The notes: generated by a model not told the origin, from the letters alone. A stretch of 64,000 nucleotides of DNA from an uncultured Acidobacteriia bacterium (GCA_903900705.1 CAIUOG010000166.1:22350-86349), one strand, 5' to 3'. Positions 8,357 to 18,204 are shown, numbered from the stretch's first letter. Made by a program: numbers and translations.

Positions 8357-11008
8357 TCAGGCTACCGCCAGGGTTTCCACCTTGTCGAACCTCAGCGTTC
8401 CGGACTCGCCATCCTGGTCCACCAGCACGGTTTCTCCGGGCACAAAATCGCCCGACAGTAACCGCAGCGCCAGCGGATCCTGCACCAGCTTCTGAATGGA
8501 CCGCCGCAGCGGGCGCGCCCCGTAGGCCGGATCGTAGCTGTCGTTCAGGATGACGGTCTTGGCCGCAGCCGTAACTTCCATCTTCAGACCACGCGTCACC
8601 AACATCTTTTCGACCCGCTTCAACTGCAGATCGATAATCACGCCCAGGTGCTCCTTCGTGAGCGACTTGAAGACAATGATGTCGTCCACGCGGTTCAGAA
8701 ATTCCGGCCGGAAGGTCTGGCGAAGAGCGTCGAGCAGGCGCTTGCGAACATCCTCCACGGCGCTCTTGCCTCTCTGGTTCACACTGAAGCCGATGGGATT
8801 CCCCTCGCCAATCACTCCCGAGCCCACGTTCGAAGTCATGATGATCACGGTGTTTTTGAAGTCGACCGTGCGGCCATGACCATCGGTCAGCCGGCCGTCT
8901 TCGAGGATCTGCAGCAGGGTGTTGAAGACGTCCGGGTGTCCCTTTTCGATTTCGTCGAAAAGGACCACCGAATACGGTCTCCGGCGAACGTGTTCCGTCA
9001 GGTGGCCGCCTTCCTCGTAGCCGACGTACCCGGGGGGCGCGCCGATCATCCGGGATACCGAGTGTTTCTCCATGTATTCGGACATGTCGACGCGGAACAT
9101 GGCTTTATCGTCGTCGAACAGGAACTGCGCCAAGGCTTTGGCCAGTTCCGTCTTGCCCACGCCCGTGGGCCCGAGGAAGATAAAGCTGCCGATGGGGCGG
9201 TTGGGGTCATTGAGGCCCGCACGGTTCCGCCGGATGGCGTTGGCGACCAGTGAGACGGCTTCGTTCTGGCCTACCACGCGTTCGTGGAGCCGGGCCTCCA
9301 TGTGGATCAGCTTCTGGACTTCGCCCTCCAGCATGCGCGCCACCGGAATGCCGGTCCATTTGGCGACGATGCGCGCGATATCCTCCTCGTCAATCTCCTC
9401 CTTCAGCAGCGCCGACCCGGACTTGATTGCCTCCAGATCGTGGTTTGCCGCTTCGAGATTCTGCTCGATCTCGGCCATCCGGCCGTACTTCAGCTGCGCT
9501 GCCTTTTCCCAGTCGCCCAGCCTTGTGGCGCGCTCTTCCTCGGCACGCGCCTGCTCCATGTCTTCCTTGAGCTGCTGTACGCGGTTGATGGCATTTTTCT
9601 CGTGTGTCCAGCGTTCTTTGAATTGTGCCGACTCGCCGCGCAGGCGTTCCAGTTCATTCTCGACATGCCGCAGACGTTCGCGGGAGGCAATATCCCGTTC
9701 GCGGTTCAGAGCCTGGCGCTCAATCTCGAGGTGGGAAACGCGGCGCTCCAGGTTGTCGATCTCGATCGGCATGCTGCCGATCTGGATCTTCAGCGCGGCG
9801 CCTGCTTCGTCGACCAGGTCGATGGCTTTATCGGGCAGAAAACGGTCGGTGATGTAGCGGTGCGAGAGCACGGCGGCGCTGACGATAGCGGAATCCTTGA
9901 TGCGGACACTGTGGTGGATCTCGAACTTCTCTTTAAGGCCGCGCAGGATTGCGATGGTGTCGTCCACGGTGGGTTCGCCCACCAGCACGGTTTGGAAACG
10001 ACGCGCGAGAGCGGCATCTTTTTCCACATGCTTCCGGTATTCGGCGAGGGTGGTCGCTCCAATGCACCGCAGTTCGCCGCGCGCGAGGGCTGGTTTCAGC
10101 ATGTTGGCCGCGTCGATGGACCCCTCCGCCCCGCCCGCTCCCACCAGAGTATGGAGTTCATCGATGAAGCAGATGATCTCGCCGTTCGAATCGGTAATTT
10201 CCTTGAGGACAGCTTTCAGCCGGTCTTCGAACTCGCCGCGAAACTTGGTTCCCGCCACCATCTGGCCCAGATCGATGGCGACCAGCTTCTTGTGGCGAAG
10301 CTGATCCGGCACGTCTTTTTTAATGATGCGCTGGGCGAGGCCTTCCACGATGGCGGTCTTGCCGACGCCGGGCTCGCCGATCAGCACGGGATTGTTCTTC
10401 GTACGGCGGCTGAGAACCTGCATCACGCGGCGGATCTCCTCGTCGCGGCCAATCACGGGATCGAGCTTGCCCCTCCGCGCCTGCTCCGTGAGATCGACGG
10501 CATAGCGTTCGAGCGCCTGATACTTCGATTCGGGATTCTGGTCCGTGATGCGCTGCGTGCCGCGCACGGCGACCAGTGCTTTGAGGATCGCGTCATGACT
10601 GGCGCCTTCCTTGTTCAGCAGGCTGCCCGCGGGGTCATACTTCTGATCGGCGATGCCCAGCAGAAGGTGTTCGGTGGAAACGTACTCGTCTTTGAAATTT
10701 TCAGACGCCTTGAAGGCGGCTTCCAGAACCTGCTGCAGCGAGGGGGTAACGTATAGCCCCACTGTCTGGCTGGGAGTGCTGACCTTCGGGAGGGTGTTCA
10801 GCTGGCGATTCGCTTCCTGAATAATGGCGTCCGGATGCGCGCCGCACTTCTCCAGTACGGGCCGCACAATCCCTTCGCGTTCGCCCGTCAGCGCGACCAG
10901 AAGGTGAAGGGGATGCATCCCCTGATGTCCGTTCTGGCCGGCAACTTCCTGCGCCTGCTGAACGGCTTCCTGCGCTTTCTGCGTCAGCTTGTCAAACCGG
11001 AATGGCAT
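8357..11008 (-). CDS. clpB: ATP-dependent disaggregase chaperone ClpB
   Basis: 883 aa Hsp100 chaperone that, with DnaK, pulls polypeptides out of aggregates. In order: Clp N-domain (about 1-145); first AAA+ domain with Walker A GEPGVGKT and Walker B CFIDELH; a long middle coiled coil (about 405-525) that separates ClpB from ClpA/ClpC; second AAA+ domain with Walker [10 protein letters not shown] and Walker B VLFDEIE; and a C-terminal small domain. Length is normal for the family. There is no ClpP-binding loop to suggest a protease partner. AAGGAA stands six bases before the ATG. It lies downstream of hsp20 on the same strand, but a terminator between them argues for separate transcription. 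Confidence 0.98.
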   Translation of the reverse strand: MPFRFDKLTQKAQEAVQQAQEVAGQNGHQGMHPLHLLVALTGEREGIVRPVLEKCGAHPDAIIQEANRQLNTLPKVSTPSQTVGLYVTPSLQQVLEAAFKASENFKDEYVSTEHLLLGIADQKYDPAGSLLNKEGASHDAILKALVAVRGTQRITDQNPESKYQALERYAVDLTEQARRGKLDPVIGRDEEIRRVMQVLSRRTKNNPVLIGEPGVGKTAIVEGLAQRIIKKDVPDQLRHKKLVAIDLGQMVAGTKFRGEFEDRLKAVLKEITDSNGEIICFIDELHTLVGAGGAEGSIDAANMLKPALARGELRCIGATTLAEYRKHVEKDAALARRFQTVLVGEPTVDDTIAILRGLKEKFEIHHSVRIKDSAIVSAAVLSHRYITDRFLPDKAIDLVDEAGAALKIQIGSMPIEIDNLERRVSHLEIERQALNRERDIASRERLRHVENELERLRGESAQFKERWTHEKNAINRVQQLKEDMEQARAEEERATRLGDWEKAAQLKYGRMAEIEQNLEAANHDLEAIKSGSALLKEEIDEEDIARIVAKWTGIPVARMLEGEVQKLIHMEARLHERVVGQNEAVSLVANAIRRNRAGLNDPNRPIGSFIFLGPTGVGKTELAKALAQFLFDDDKAMFRVDMSEYMEKHSVSRMIGAPPGYVGYEEGGHLTEHVRRRPYSVVLFDEIEKGHPDVFNTLLQILEDGRLTDGHGRTVDFKNTVIIMTSNVGSGVIGEGNPIGFSVNQRGKSAVEDVRKRLLDALRQTFRPEFLNRVDDIIVFKSLTKEHLGVIIDLQLKRVEKMLVTRGLKMEVTAAAKTVILNDSYDPAYGARPLRRSIQKLVQDPLALRLLSGDFVPGETVLVDQDGESGTLRFDKVETLAVA

Positions 11009-11074
11009 TGAAGTTTCCTTAATTCTATTGTGGCCCGGGATTCTCTTGTGACCCGAATGGGTTCCGGTCCCGGC

Positions 11075-11111
11075 AAATAAAGATCGGGGCGGGCCGCTGG
11101 AGCCCGCCCCG
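11075..11111 (-). terminator. Rho-independent terminator after hsp20
   Basis: On the minus strand a perfect 10-bp stem (11111-11102 with 11094-11085, CGGGGCGGGC and its complement) has a 7-base loop and is followed by ATCTTTATTT. It sits 27 bases past the hsp20 stop and upstream of clpB, so it should end the hsp20 transcript. Confidence 0.8.
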
Positions 11112-11137
11112 AGACTGCGTCTATTCAGTAGATGCGG

Positions 11138-11575
11138 TTATGCCGCCTGCGGCTGCTGGATTGCGACTTTCACCTGGCGCGGTTTGGCCGCTTCCTTCTT
11201 GGGCAGCGAGATGGTCAGCACACCGTTCTGGTAGTCCGCGCCCACCTTTTCCGTGTCAACCGACGAAGGAACCGTGAAGCTGCGCGTGAATTCACCGTAG
11301 CTGCGTTCGATGCGATGCCAGCCTTTGGCGGTTTCGTCCTTTTCGAACTTGCGGTGGCCGCGCAGGGACAGGGTGTTGTTTTCGACGCGGATGTCGATGT
11401 CTTCGACCTTGACATCGGGCAGGTCCGCTTTCAGGACGAGCGCATCCTCGGTTTCGAGGATGTCGACAGCGGGGGACCAGGGACGACCGGTTCGAGGCTC
11501 ATTCATCAGCCGGGTTACGGCGTCTTCGAAAATGCGGAGGCCCTGGAAGGGATCGAGTTGAAGTGTTGTGCTCAT
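11138..11575 (-). CDS. Hsp20/alpha-crystallin small heat-shock protein
   Basis: 145 aa ATP-independent holdase that keeps unfolding proteins soluble for ClpB/DnaK. The alpha-crystallin domain spans about residues 38-130, with the typical AVDILETEDALVLKADLPDV start, GWHRIERSYGEFTRSF in the middle, and ADYQNGVLTISLPKKE containing the GVL motif near the end. A short Ala/Gln tail follows. A ribosome-binding site (AGGTGAGG) precedes the ATG. It has its own strong sigma-70-type promoter and its own terminator, so it appears to be a single-gene unit beside clpB. Confidence 0.96.
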   Translation of the reverse strand: MSTTLQLDPFQGLRIFEDAVTRLMNEPRTGRPWSPAVDILETEDALVLKADLPDVKVEDIDIRVENNTLSLRGHRKFEKDETAKGWHRIERSYGEFTRSFTVPSSVDTEKVGADYQNGVLTISLPKKEAAKPRQVKVAIQQPQAA

Positions 11576-11597
11576 AAATTTACCTCACCTGATTTAG

Positions 11598-11626
11598 ATA
11601 ATAAAATCTGCGTGCCTTCTTGTCAA
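11598..11626 (-). promoter_or_regulatory. Sigma-70-type promoter of hsp20
   Basis: On the minus strand TTGACA (11626-11621) and TATTAT (11603-11598) are separated by exactly 17 bases, followed by AGGTGAGG and the hsp20 ATG. The -35 hexamer contains the TGA stop codon of the upstream MATE gene. No CIRCE or other heat-shock operator is visible. Confidence 0.8.
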
Positions 11627-12954
11627 GTAGTCTTCCACAATTTTGTTTGTTTCCTCCAGATCCCCACCAAACCCACCCCCATCAGCATCAGCGCCAGGCA
11701 AAGTCCGTCCCAAAGTCCGACCGCTCCCCACCGCCACCGGAAGCAGAGCCAGCAACTCACGGGGAGTCCGATGCCCCAGTACCCCACCAGATTCCAGAGC
11801 ATGGGCGTTCGCGTATTCCCGGCGCCGCGCAACGCGCCCGTTGCAATGGTCTGCAGCCCGTCGAAGACCTGGAAGACCGCCGCAATGGCGAACAGGCGGA
11901 CGGTGAAAGCAATTACGGCGGGGTCATGCGTGTAAACGCGCGCTATCGGCTCCGGCAAAAGCAGGAACAGGACCGCCGAGCAGACCTCGTAGCCGGCGCC
12001 GAGGGCGAGCGCGGTCCAGCCGGCGCGGGCAGCATGCCTCTGGTCCCGTGCTCCCAGTGCTTTGCCTACCGATACCGCGGCAGCCGAGCCGATCCCGAGC
12101 GGCACCATATAAGTAACGGTGGCGGCATTGAGTGCGATGGTATGGGCCGCCAGGCTGATCGCGTCCAGCTTTGCGGCAAGCGCCGTCGCGGCATTGAAAA
12201 CGCCGACTTCGAAGCCGATGGTGAGGGCGGCCGGGAGCCCGAGTTGCAGCAATTGCCGCACGCGACCGAAGTCGGGGCGGAGAGAATGGAAGGCGCCCGG
12301 GTCGCGAAGGCGGACCGCGAGCATGAGGATACCCGCGAGGTAGATCCGCGCGAAGACCGTGGATAAGGCGGAACCCCGGATACCCATGGCGGGAGCACCC
12401 CAGTTCCCGAAGATCAGCAACCAGTTGCCAAACAGGTTGACGAGGTTGGAGCTGACGACCGCGAAGGTGATTGGCTTGACGAAGTGGATTCCCTGCAGAT
12501 ACCGGCGGAACGTGGTGTAAATCAGAAGAACGGGGAGGCTCCAGACGAGCACGCGCATGAAGCCGACCGCCTGCCGCCGGATCTCATCGCTGACCCCGAT
12601 CCAGCCGAGCAGCGTCGCGGTACTCAGGATCAGAATCGCAAGAAGTGGCGCTGCGCAAATGGCCAAACCAAGCCCCGCAGCCAGATTTCGGCGCGCTTCC
12701 GGCATGTTTCCCGCGCCGTAAGCGTGAGAAACCATGGTGTCGAGCCCCGACATCAGCCCGATACCGAAAATGGCAAAGCCGTAGAAAAGCGCCCCACCCA
12801 GACTCGCGGCACCGATGGCGACCGCGCTATTCGGCATGCGGCCCACCATGATGTTGTCAATGACGGACATCGCAACCCAACCCAGTTCCGCCAGGGCGAG
12901 CGGGATAGCGATGCGCAGCATGGCGCGAACGTCGTTACGGTAGGAAACGGCCAT
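11623..12954 (-). CDS. MATE-family multidrug/sodium antiporter
   Basis: 443 aa, about twelve membrane helices in two similar halves. The first helix region reads ALAELGWVAMSVIDNIMVGRM, the usual MatE opening, and the second half repeats the pattern (LPAALTIGFEVGVFNAATAL). MATE proteins export cationic drugs or metabolites in exchange for Na+ or H+; the substrate here cannot be read. The ATG at 12954 gives a normal short cytoplasmic N-terminus. Its 3' end overlaps the hsp20 promoter, and it lies 24 bases downstream of the small zinc-ribbon gene. Confidence 0.94.
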   Translation of the reverse strand: MAVSYRNDVRAMLRIAIPLALAELGWVAMSVIDNIMVGRMPNSAVAIGAASLGGALFYGFAIFGIGLMSGLDTMVSHAYGAGNMPEARRNLAAGLGLAICAAPLLAILILSTATLLGWIGVSDEIRRQAVGFMRVLVWSLPVLLIYTTFRRYLQGIHFVKPITFAVVSSNLVNLFGNWLLIFGNWGAPAMGIRGSALSTVFARIYLAGILMLAVRLRDPGAFHSLRPDFGRVRQLLQLGLPAALTIGFEVGVFNAATALAAKLDAISLAAHTIALNAATVTYMVPLGIGSAAAVSVGKALGARDQRHAARAGWTALALGAGYEVCSAVLFLLLPEPIARVYTHDPAVIAFTVRLFAIAAVFQVFDGLQTIATGALRGAGNTRTPMLWNLVGYWGIGLPVSCWLCFRWRWGAVGLWDGLCLALMLMGVGLVGIWRKQTKLWKTT

Positions 12955-12978
12955 AGTTCAGTATGGCCACGCTGTTGT

Positions 12979-13179
12979 CTAGGGGTTGACCAACTGTTTG
13001 GGGAGAACCGTAGAGGCGCTGTTTTCACGTGCCACACGCCGCCGGTCCGGAGCCCGGAATTTCTGATCGCAGTCGCGACAACGGTACTCCCGCAGGCCGG
13101 TCATAAAAATCAGCAGGCGTTCAAAACCGGTGTTATTCCGGATCATCAGGAAACTGGATCTGCACCTGGGACATTGCAT
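12979..13179 (-). CDS. Small zinc-ribbon protein, hypothetical
   Basis: 66 aa. Two CxxC pairs (CPRC at residues 3-6 and CRDC at about 34-37), about 27 residues apart, make a likely zinc ribbon; the middle (FERLLIFMTG) is hydrophobic and could be a short membrane-associated or packed segment. The C-terminal 25 residues are polar. No function can be assigned. It lies 24 bases upstream of the MATE gene and 74 bases downstream of the polyprenyl synthase gene, all on the minus strand. Small ribbons of this sort are common in Acidobacteria genomes. Confidence 0.6.
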   Translation of the reverse strand: MQCPRCRSSFLMIRNNTGFERLLIFMTGLREYRCRDCDQKFRAPDRRRVARENSASTVLPKQLVNP

Positions 13180-13253
13180 GACTGTATATCGGTGACAGGC
13201 ATGCGAATCTTTAGTCCCAATTTGGAAAAAACTTTTGAATGCCCGCGACCAGC

Positions 13254-14255
13254 TTACCGATCACGTTCTGTAACGAGGTCGGTCAGGGTAAACAGTGCGC
13301 GCTGGTAGGGGTTGTCCGGAAATTCCGACACGATCTGCCGCGCGCGGTCGGTGAACTGCTGCGCCCGTTCGCGGGTGCGTTGCACGCCGTCATGCCGCTG
13401 CACCATGGCGAGAATCTCTGCGAACGGAACTTTATCGTAGTTACGGTCTTCAAGCACCGTGTCGACGAGCTTCCGCTCCGCATCGGACGCGGTTTCGAGA
13501 GCATAGACCAGAGGGAGCGTGACTTTGCCCTCCTTCAGGTCTCCACCCACAGGCTTGCCGAGAGTGGCCTCGCGCGAGATAAAGTCGAGCATGTCGTCAA
13601 TCAGCTGGAAAGCCATGCCGAGGTTCCAGGCGAACTCGCCCAGTTTCTCTTCAAAGGCGGTATCGGCGCCGGCCGCCACCGCGCCCAGTTTGGCACAGGC
13701 GGAGAACAGGCAGGCTGTTTTCCTGTCCACCAGTTCCATACAGTCGGCCTCGGTGATGGAAATGCGGCCAATCCGGTCGAGCTGGATGAGTTCGCCCTCC
13801 ACCATCATCTGGGTGAGGCCGATCAGCAGGTCCAGAACGTGGAAGTTCCGCTCCCGCAGCGCCACCTGGAAGGCCTGCATGTAGAGCCAGTCGCCAGCCA
13901 GAACACAGGTGTGATTGCCCCACTGCACGTTGGCGGAGGGGCGACCGCGCCGGGTCTGGGCAACGTCGATGACATCATCATGCACCAGCGTTGCGGCATG
14001 CAGCATTTCCACCACCGCCCCCAGCTGGATGGCGGCTTTTCCGCTGCCGCCGGCGAAGCGCGCGCAAAGCAGAAGAAGCGCCGGACGGAGGCGCTTGCCG
14101 CCGCTCTGCTGCAGGTACTTGCTGATGGTGGTGACGGTATCGACGGATGCGACCGACTCGACGTCGATGGCGGCTTCGACAAGCTGCAGGTCCTCGCGCA
14201 CGAGATCGAAAATCTCGGCCGCGGTAAGGATCTGGCCTGCTCGCTCAGTTGGCAT
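13254..14255 (-). CDS. Long-chain polyprenyl diphosphate synthase
   Basis: 333 aa trans-prenyltransferase that extends FPP or GGPP with isopentenyl diphosphate to make the side chain of respiratory quinones, probably menaquinone. The first Asp-rich motif is in LVHDDVIDVAQTRRG and the second is DDMLDF; GGKRLRP near residue 50 and GGDLKEGKVTLPL are also family signatures. Length matches octaprenyl/heptaprenyl synthases (IspB/HepT type). I chose the ATG at 14255 (MPTERAGQ): it gives the usual length, overlaps the upstream tatD by 11 bases, and any earlier start would run inside tatD. Chain length cannot be told from sequence alone. Confidence 0.93.
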   Translation of the reverse strand: MPTERAGQILTAAEIFDLVREDLQLVEAAIDVESVASVDTVTTISKYLQQSGGKRLRPALLLLCARFAGGSGKAAIQLGAVVEMLHAATLVHDDVIDVAQTRRGRPSANVQWGNHTCVLAGDWLYMQAFQVALRERNFHVLDLLIGLTQMMVEGELIQLDRIGRISITEADCMELVDRKTACLFSACAKLGAVAAGADTAFEEKLGEFAWNLGMAFQLIDDMLDFISREATLGKPVGGDLKEGKVTLPLVYALETASDAERKLVDTVLEDRNYDKVPFAEILAMVQRHDGVQRTRERAQQFTDRARQIVSEFPDNPYQRALFTLTDLVTERDR

Positions 14256-15054
14256 CGGAAACCTCAGTGTAACGGGTTGGGTTTGGTTGGCGCAAACAGA
14301 GCCTCCCGAAGTTCTCAGTCGTGACGGACGCGATGTGTTCCGGCGTGGTTCCGCGAACCGCCGCGAGCCGGCACACGGTTTCCGCCAGAAACGACGGCTC
14401 GTTGCGTTTTCCACGCCAGGGCAGCGGCGCCAGGTAGGGCGCGTCCGTTTCCACCAGCAGACGCTCATCCGGGGTGATCCTCGCGGCTTCGCGCACATTT
14501 TCCGCGGTGCGGAAGGTCAGCACCCCGCCGAACGCCAGATAGTAGCCGCGATCCAGCGCCTGCCTCGCCTGCACCACGTCGCCGGTAAAGCAATGCAAAA
14601 CAGTGGGCCCCTGCCAGTGTTTCGCCAGGATCTCCATAGTGTCATCCCAGGCTTCGCGCGTATGAATGGTCAGCGGAAGCTCCAATTCGGTCGCGATTTT
14701 CAACTGTTCCACGAAAACGTCCTTCTGCGCATCCCTCGGCGAAAAGTCGTAATGGTAGTCGAGCCCGATCTCACCGAAGGCCACAACCTTTGGATGCCGC
14801 CCGAGTGCCCGCAGATCGTCGAAAGTCTTCGGCGTGCATTTCGCGGCCTCGTGCGGGTGAACGCCCACCGTTGCAAGGATCCGCGGATAGCGTTCGGCGA
14901 GCCGGATCGCGCAGTCCAGTTCCGGCGGACCGTCACCGGTGCCGATGCAGAGGACTTGATCCACGCCCGCCTCCAGCGCGCGTTCGAGAACGGCGTCCAG
15001 ATCGTGCGCGAACTTTTCACCGTCCAGATGACAGTGTGAATCGACGATTGGCAT
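14245..15054 (-). CDS. tatD: TatD-family metal-dependent deoxyribonuclease/hydrolase
   Basis: 269 aa amidohydrolase-fold nuclease. Metal ligands are visible in order: DSHCHLD at the start (HxH), GEIGLDYHY with the bridging Glu, IHTRE, LHCFTGD and ETDAPYL near the end. TatD proteins are 3'-5' DNA/RNA exonucleases linked to DNA repair; the family is usually encoded next to metG, as here. It follows metG by five bases and overlaps the prenyl synthase start, so all are probably one transcript. Confidence 0.95.
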   Translation of the reverse strand: MPIVDSHCHLDGEKFAHDLDAVLERALEAGVDQVLCIGTGDGPPELDCAIRLAERYPRILATVGVHPHEAAKCTPKTFDDLRALGRHPKVVAFGEIGLDYHYDFSPRDAQKDVFVEQLKIATELELPLTIHTREAWDDTMEILAKHWQGPTVLHCFTGDVVQARQALDRGYYLAFGGVLTFRTAENVREAARITPDERLLVETDAPYLAPLPWRGKRNEPSFLAETVCRLAAVRGTTPEHIASVTTENFGRLCLRQPNPTRYTEVSDAN

Positions 15055-15059
15055 TCGCC

Positions 15060-17015
15060 CTACTTCAGGCGCGCGCCCACCGGCACGTCTTCGAGGAACC
15101 CGGCCAGCACAGGCTTGCCGCCCTCAAGAGAACCGGCGACAATCATGCCGTTCGACTCGATCCCGCGCAGCTTGCGGGGCAGCAGATTCGCCACAATCAC
15201 GACTTTACGGCCCACCATCTGCTCCGGCTTGTAGACGAGGGCAATTCCCGCCACGATGGTACGCGGCTCCGGTTCGCCGATGTCGACCTTCATGTGCAGC
15301 AGTTTGTCGGCGCCCTTCACCGGTTCTGCGGAAAGCACCAGGCCGACCCGAAGGTCCACCTTAAAGAAGTCGTCGGCTTCAATTTTCGGCGACGGCGGGG
15401 CGATGGAGGTGGCCGGAGCTTCTTCCGCGGCCGGCGTCGCCTCCTTGCCGAGCAGTTTCGCCTGACGGGCGGTCTCAATCTCTTCGAGTTCCCGCATGCG
15501 GTCGATGGCGCTCTTCGCGTCGATGCGTGGGAAAACGGGTCCGATCTGGCCAATCGCCTGTTCCGGCGCAAGCTGTCCCCAGGCGAGTTTCGCCAGTTGC
15601 AGGTCCGCCAGCGGAGTGGTGATCCCGAGTTGTTCAAAGATCTTCTGCGTGGATTCCGGCATCACCGGGTGCAGCAGCGCCACGGCGATACGGAGAATTT
15701 CCGCAGAACCGTACAGCGCGTCATTGAGTTGCTGCTGCGCCTCCGGATTCCTGGATAGTTTCCACGGCGCCTGCTCCACGATGAATTTGTCGGCGGCGGA
15801 AAGCATGGTCCAGATGGCTTCGAGGCCTTTCGAGAATTCGAATGCATCAAAGGCGCGCGAGGCGTGGTCGATGGCGGTGCGCGCCGCGTCGGCGAGCGGG
15901 GAAGCGCTCAGTTCGGCGGAGGGCAGGGGAATGATGCCATCGCGGTACTGCCGGATCATGGTCAGCGTGCGGCTGCCCAGATTGCCCAGCCCGTTGGCGA
16001 GTTCCGAATTGTAGCGACCCACCAGGGCGTCATAGCTGAAGGCGCCATCCTGCCCGAAAACGATTTCGCGGAACAGGAAGTATCGCAGCCCTTCGATGCC
16101 GATCACTTCACGGATGGGATCCGTCCGGACGATGTTGCCGCGCGATTTGCTCATCTTCTCGTTCTGGAAGATCAGCAGGCCATGCGCGAAGATCAGCTTC
16201 GGCAGGGGCAGTTCGGCAGCCATCAGGAAAGCGGGCCAGAAGACTGCGTGAAAACGAAGGATTTCCTTGCCCACCAGGTGCAGGTCGGCGGGCCACATCG
16301 GGTCGTCCACGCCTTTTTCGAGCGCGCTGATGTAGTTGGTCAGAGCGTCGAACCAGACGTAGACCACATGGTTATCAGTGAGCGGGATACCCCATTTGAT
16401 TGTTGTCCGGCTGATGGAAAGGTCCTGCAGACCACCACGCACGAAGCTCAGCACTTCGTTGCGGCGCGCTTCGGGCTGGATGAAATCCGGATTGTCCTCG
16501 TAATACTTCAGCAACCGGTCTGTGAACGCGGAGAGTTTGAAGAAAAAGTTCTCCTCGGTGACGGTCTCGGTGGGGCGTCCGCAGGTGGGGCAGTTGTCGC
16601 CGGGCTGCGCATCGTTTACATACGCTTCATCAGTGACGCAGTATTGGCCCGTGTAGCTGCCCTTATAGACGAAGCCCTTTTCGAGGCACCGGTTGAAGAG
16701 CCACTGCACGGTTTTGTGGTGACGCGGTTCGGTGGTGCGAATGAAGTGGTCGTACTGAATCCCGATGCGGTCCCAAAGGGTGCGGTATTCGTTTGAGACG
16801 ATGGCGGTGAACTCTTCCGGGGTGCGGCCCATGGCGAGCGCGGAGCGTTCGACTTTCTGGCCGTGTTCATCGGTGCCGGTCGTCAGGACGGCGTCAAACC
16901 CCTGCATCCGCTTCAGGCGCTTGATGGTGTCGGCAGCCAGCGTGCTGTAGGTGTGGCCGATGTGGGGTGCGGCGTTGACGTAGTAAATCGGCGTTGTGAG
17001 GTAGTATTTCGTCAT
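15060..17015 (-). CDS. metG: Methionyl-tRNA synthetase with C-terminal tRNA-binding domain
   Basis: 651 aa class I aminoacyl-tRNA synthetase that charges tRNA-Met. The start MTKYYLTTPIYYVNAAPHIGHTYST contains the HIGH motif, KMSKSRGN is the KMSKS loop, and a Cys zinc knuckle is present (CPTCG). The last 110 residues (from DDFFKVDLRVG) are an EMAP-II/Trbp111-like OB domain that improves tRNA binding and dimerisation. A linker rich in Ala/Pro/Glu joins the two parts. I chose the ATG at 17015 because it begins the conserved N-terminus; its ATGA overlaps the stop of larC, indicating translational coupling. Confidence 0.98.
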   Translation of the reverse strand: MTKYYLTTPIYYVNAAPHIGHTYSTLAADTIKRLKRMQGFDAVLTTGTDEHGQKVERSALAMGRTPEEFTAIVSNEYRTLWDRIGIQYDHFIRTTEPRHHKTVQWLFNRCLEKGFVYKGSYTGQYCVTDEAYVNDAQPGDNCPTCGRPTETVTEENFFFKLSAFTDRLLKYYEDNPDFIQPEARRNEVLSFVRGGLQDLSISRTTIKWGIPLTDNHVVYVWFDALTNYISALEKGVDDPMWPADLHLVGKEILRFHAVFWPAFLMAAELPLPKLIFAHGLLIFQNEKMSKSRGNIVRTDPIREVIGIEGLRYFLFREIVFGQDGAFSYDALVGRYNSELANGLGNLGSRTLTMIRQYRDGIIPLPSAELSASPLADAARTAIDHASRAFDAFEFSKGLEAIWTMLSAADKFIVEQAPWKLSRNPEAQQQLNDALYGSAEILRIAVALLHPVMPESTQKIFEQLGITTPLADLQLAKLAWGQLAPEQAIGQIGPVFPRIDAKSAIDRMRELEEIETARQAKLLGKEATPAAEEAPATSIAPPSPKIEADDFFKVDLRVGLVLSAEPVKGADKLLHMKVDIGEPEPRTIVAGIALVYKPEQMVGRKVVIVANLLPRKLRGIESNGMIVAGSLEGGKPVLAGFLEDVPVGARLK

Positions 17016-18160
17016 TTCGATTTCAGATATTCGTGATTCGCTTCGGCCAGTACGTTCTTGAGGGGAACGCCGGCGACAATGGCGACGCGGCGGGCGTCTT
17101 CGTATTCGGGCGCGTAACCATCGGCTCCGGCTTTGATCCGGACCGGACCGTATTTGGTGGTGACTTCCACCCATTCGCGCGGCTGTATGCGCCGCTCTGA
17201 GGAATGGAACCTCACACCCAGGGTGGTGGTTTCACGGAAGATGATGGCGACCAGTTCTTCGCGCTTCTCCGGCGCGGCGATTACCTGGAGGATTACGCCG
17301 GGGCGGTTCTTCTTCATTTGCGCCGGGAGCACGGTTACGTCGAGTGCGCCGGCGTCGAGCAGTTTTTCACAGGCATAGCCGATCACCTGCGGGGAGGCAT
17401 CGTCGATATTTGCTTCGACCACTGCAACCGTGGTGTTTTCGGGCGCGGCAATCGGGTGCCCGACCATTACCCGGACCACATTGGCATTTTCCTTAAAATC
17501 GCGATCACCCGCGCCGTAGCCCAAACTTCGGATGCGCAGCGGCGGCATGGGGCCGAAAGATTCCGCAAGGGCTGTCACAAAGGCCGCGCCGGTGGGGGTC
17601 GTCAGTTCCATGGCCGGTCCGCGCGAGTAGATGGGGCGGTCCCTGAGCAGCAGGGCTGTGGCGGGCGCGGGCACGGGGAGAATGCCGTGCTCGGTATTCA
17701 CAGTGCCGCTGCCGACATTGATGGGAGAACAATGCAGATGATCCACATCGAGCAGGTGCAGAGCGAGGCAGGCGCCGACGATGTCGCAGATCGAATCCAC
17801 CGCGCCGACTTCGTGGAAGTGTACCTTTTCAATGGGCGTGCCGTGAACGGTGGATTCCGCTTCGGCGAGCACGCGAAAAACCTGTTCGGAGCGGGTTTTC
17901 ACCGCATCCGGCAGATCGGCTGCGTGGATCATTTTAAGAATGCCGCTCAAATGCCGGTGTTTCTGGGGTTCGTCGACGGAGACGCGGAATTTGGTGGCGG
18001 AGATGCCCCGGCGCAGAACGCGATCCCAGGTTACGCTGCCGCCGGTCGCGAGCGAGGCGAGTGCGGTGCTGATGGCGGACTGATCGGCGCCGGCGTCGGC
18101 GAAAGCGCCCACCAGCATGTCTCCGGCCAGACCGGAGAATGCGTCAATGTAACAGATCAC
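17012..18160 (-). CDS. larC: LarC, nickel insertion enzyme for the nickel-pincer nucleotide cofactor
   Basis: 382 aa. LarC is a CTP-dependent cyclometallase that puts Ni into pyridinium-3,5-bisthiocarboxylic acid mononucleotide, the cofactor of lactate racemase and related enzymes. The N-terminus IDAFSGLAGDMLVGAF and the segment KVHFHEVGAVDSICDIVG are diagnostic of the family; ELTTPTGAAFV and the C-terminal ferredoxin-like part (LETNIDD-type segment read here as VVEANIDDASPQ) follow. In Lactobacillus plantarum larC is made by programmed frameshifting from two frames; here it is one uninterrupted frame. larA, larB and larE are not in the window. It overlaps metG by four bases. Confidence 0.93.
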   Translation of the reverse strand: MICYIDAFSGLAGDMLVGAFADAGADQSAISTALASLATGGSVTWDRVLRRGISATKFRVSVDEPQKHRHLSGILKMIHAADLPDAVKTRSEQVFRVLAEAESTVHGTPIEKVHFHEVGAVDSICDIVGACLALHLLDVDHLHCSPINVGSGTVNTEHGILPVPAPATALLLRDRPIYSRGPAMELTTPTGAAFVTALAESFGPMPPLRIRSLGYGAGDRDFKENANVVRVMVGHPIAAPENTTVAVVEANIDDASPQVIGYACEKLLDAGALDVTVLPAQMKKNRPGVILQVIAAPEKREELVAIIFRETTTLGVRFHSSERRIQPREWVEVTTKYGPVRIKAGADGYAPEYEDARRVAIVAGVPLKNVLAEANHEYLKSK

Positions 18161-18204
18161 GATTCTTTCAGTTTAAGGGGTCGGGGCAGGCGGAGGAGCA
18201 GGGT

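Noticed and set aside
9284..10756. Long open frame (490 codons) on the plus strand opposite clpB
   Set aside because: It lies wholly inside the highly conserved clpB gene, has no recognisable domain, and its composition is that expected from the third codon positions of a GC-rich gene on the other strand.
14255..14498. N-terminal extension of the polyprenyl synthase
   Set aside because: The added residues are an out-of-frame reading of tatD and have no family match.
15864..16796. Long open frame opposite metG
   Set aside because: Antisense to a conserved synthetase; no domain, no ribosome-binding site.
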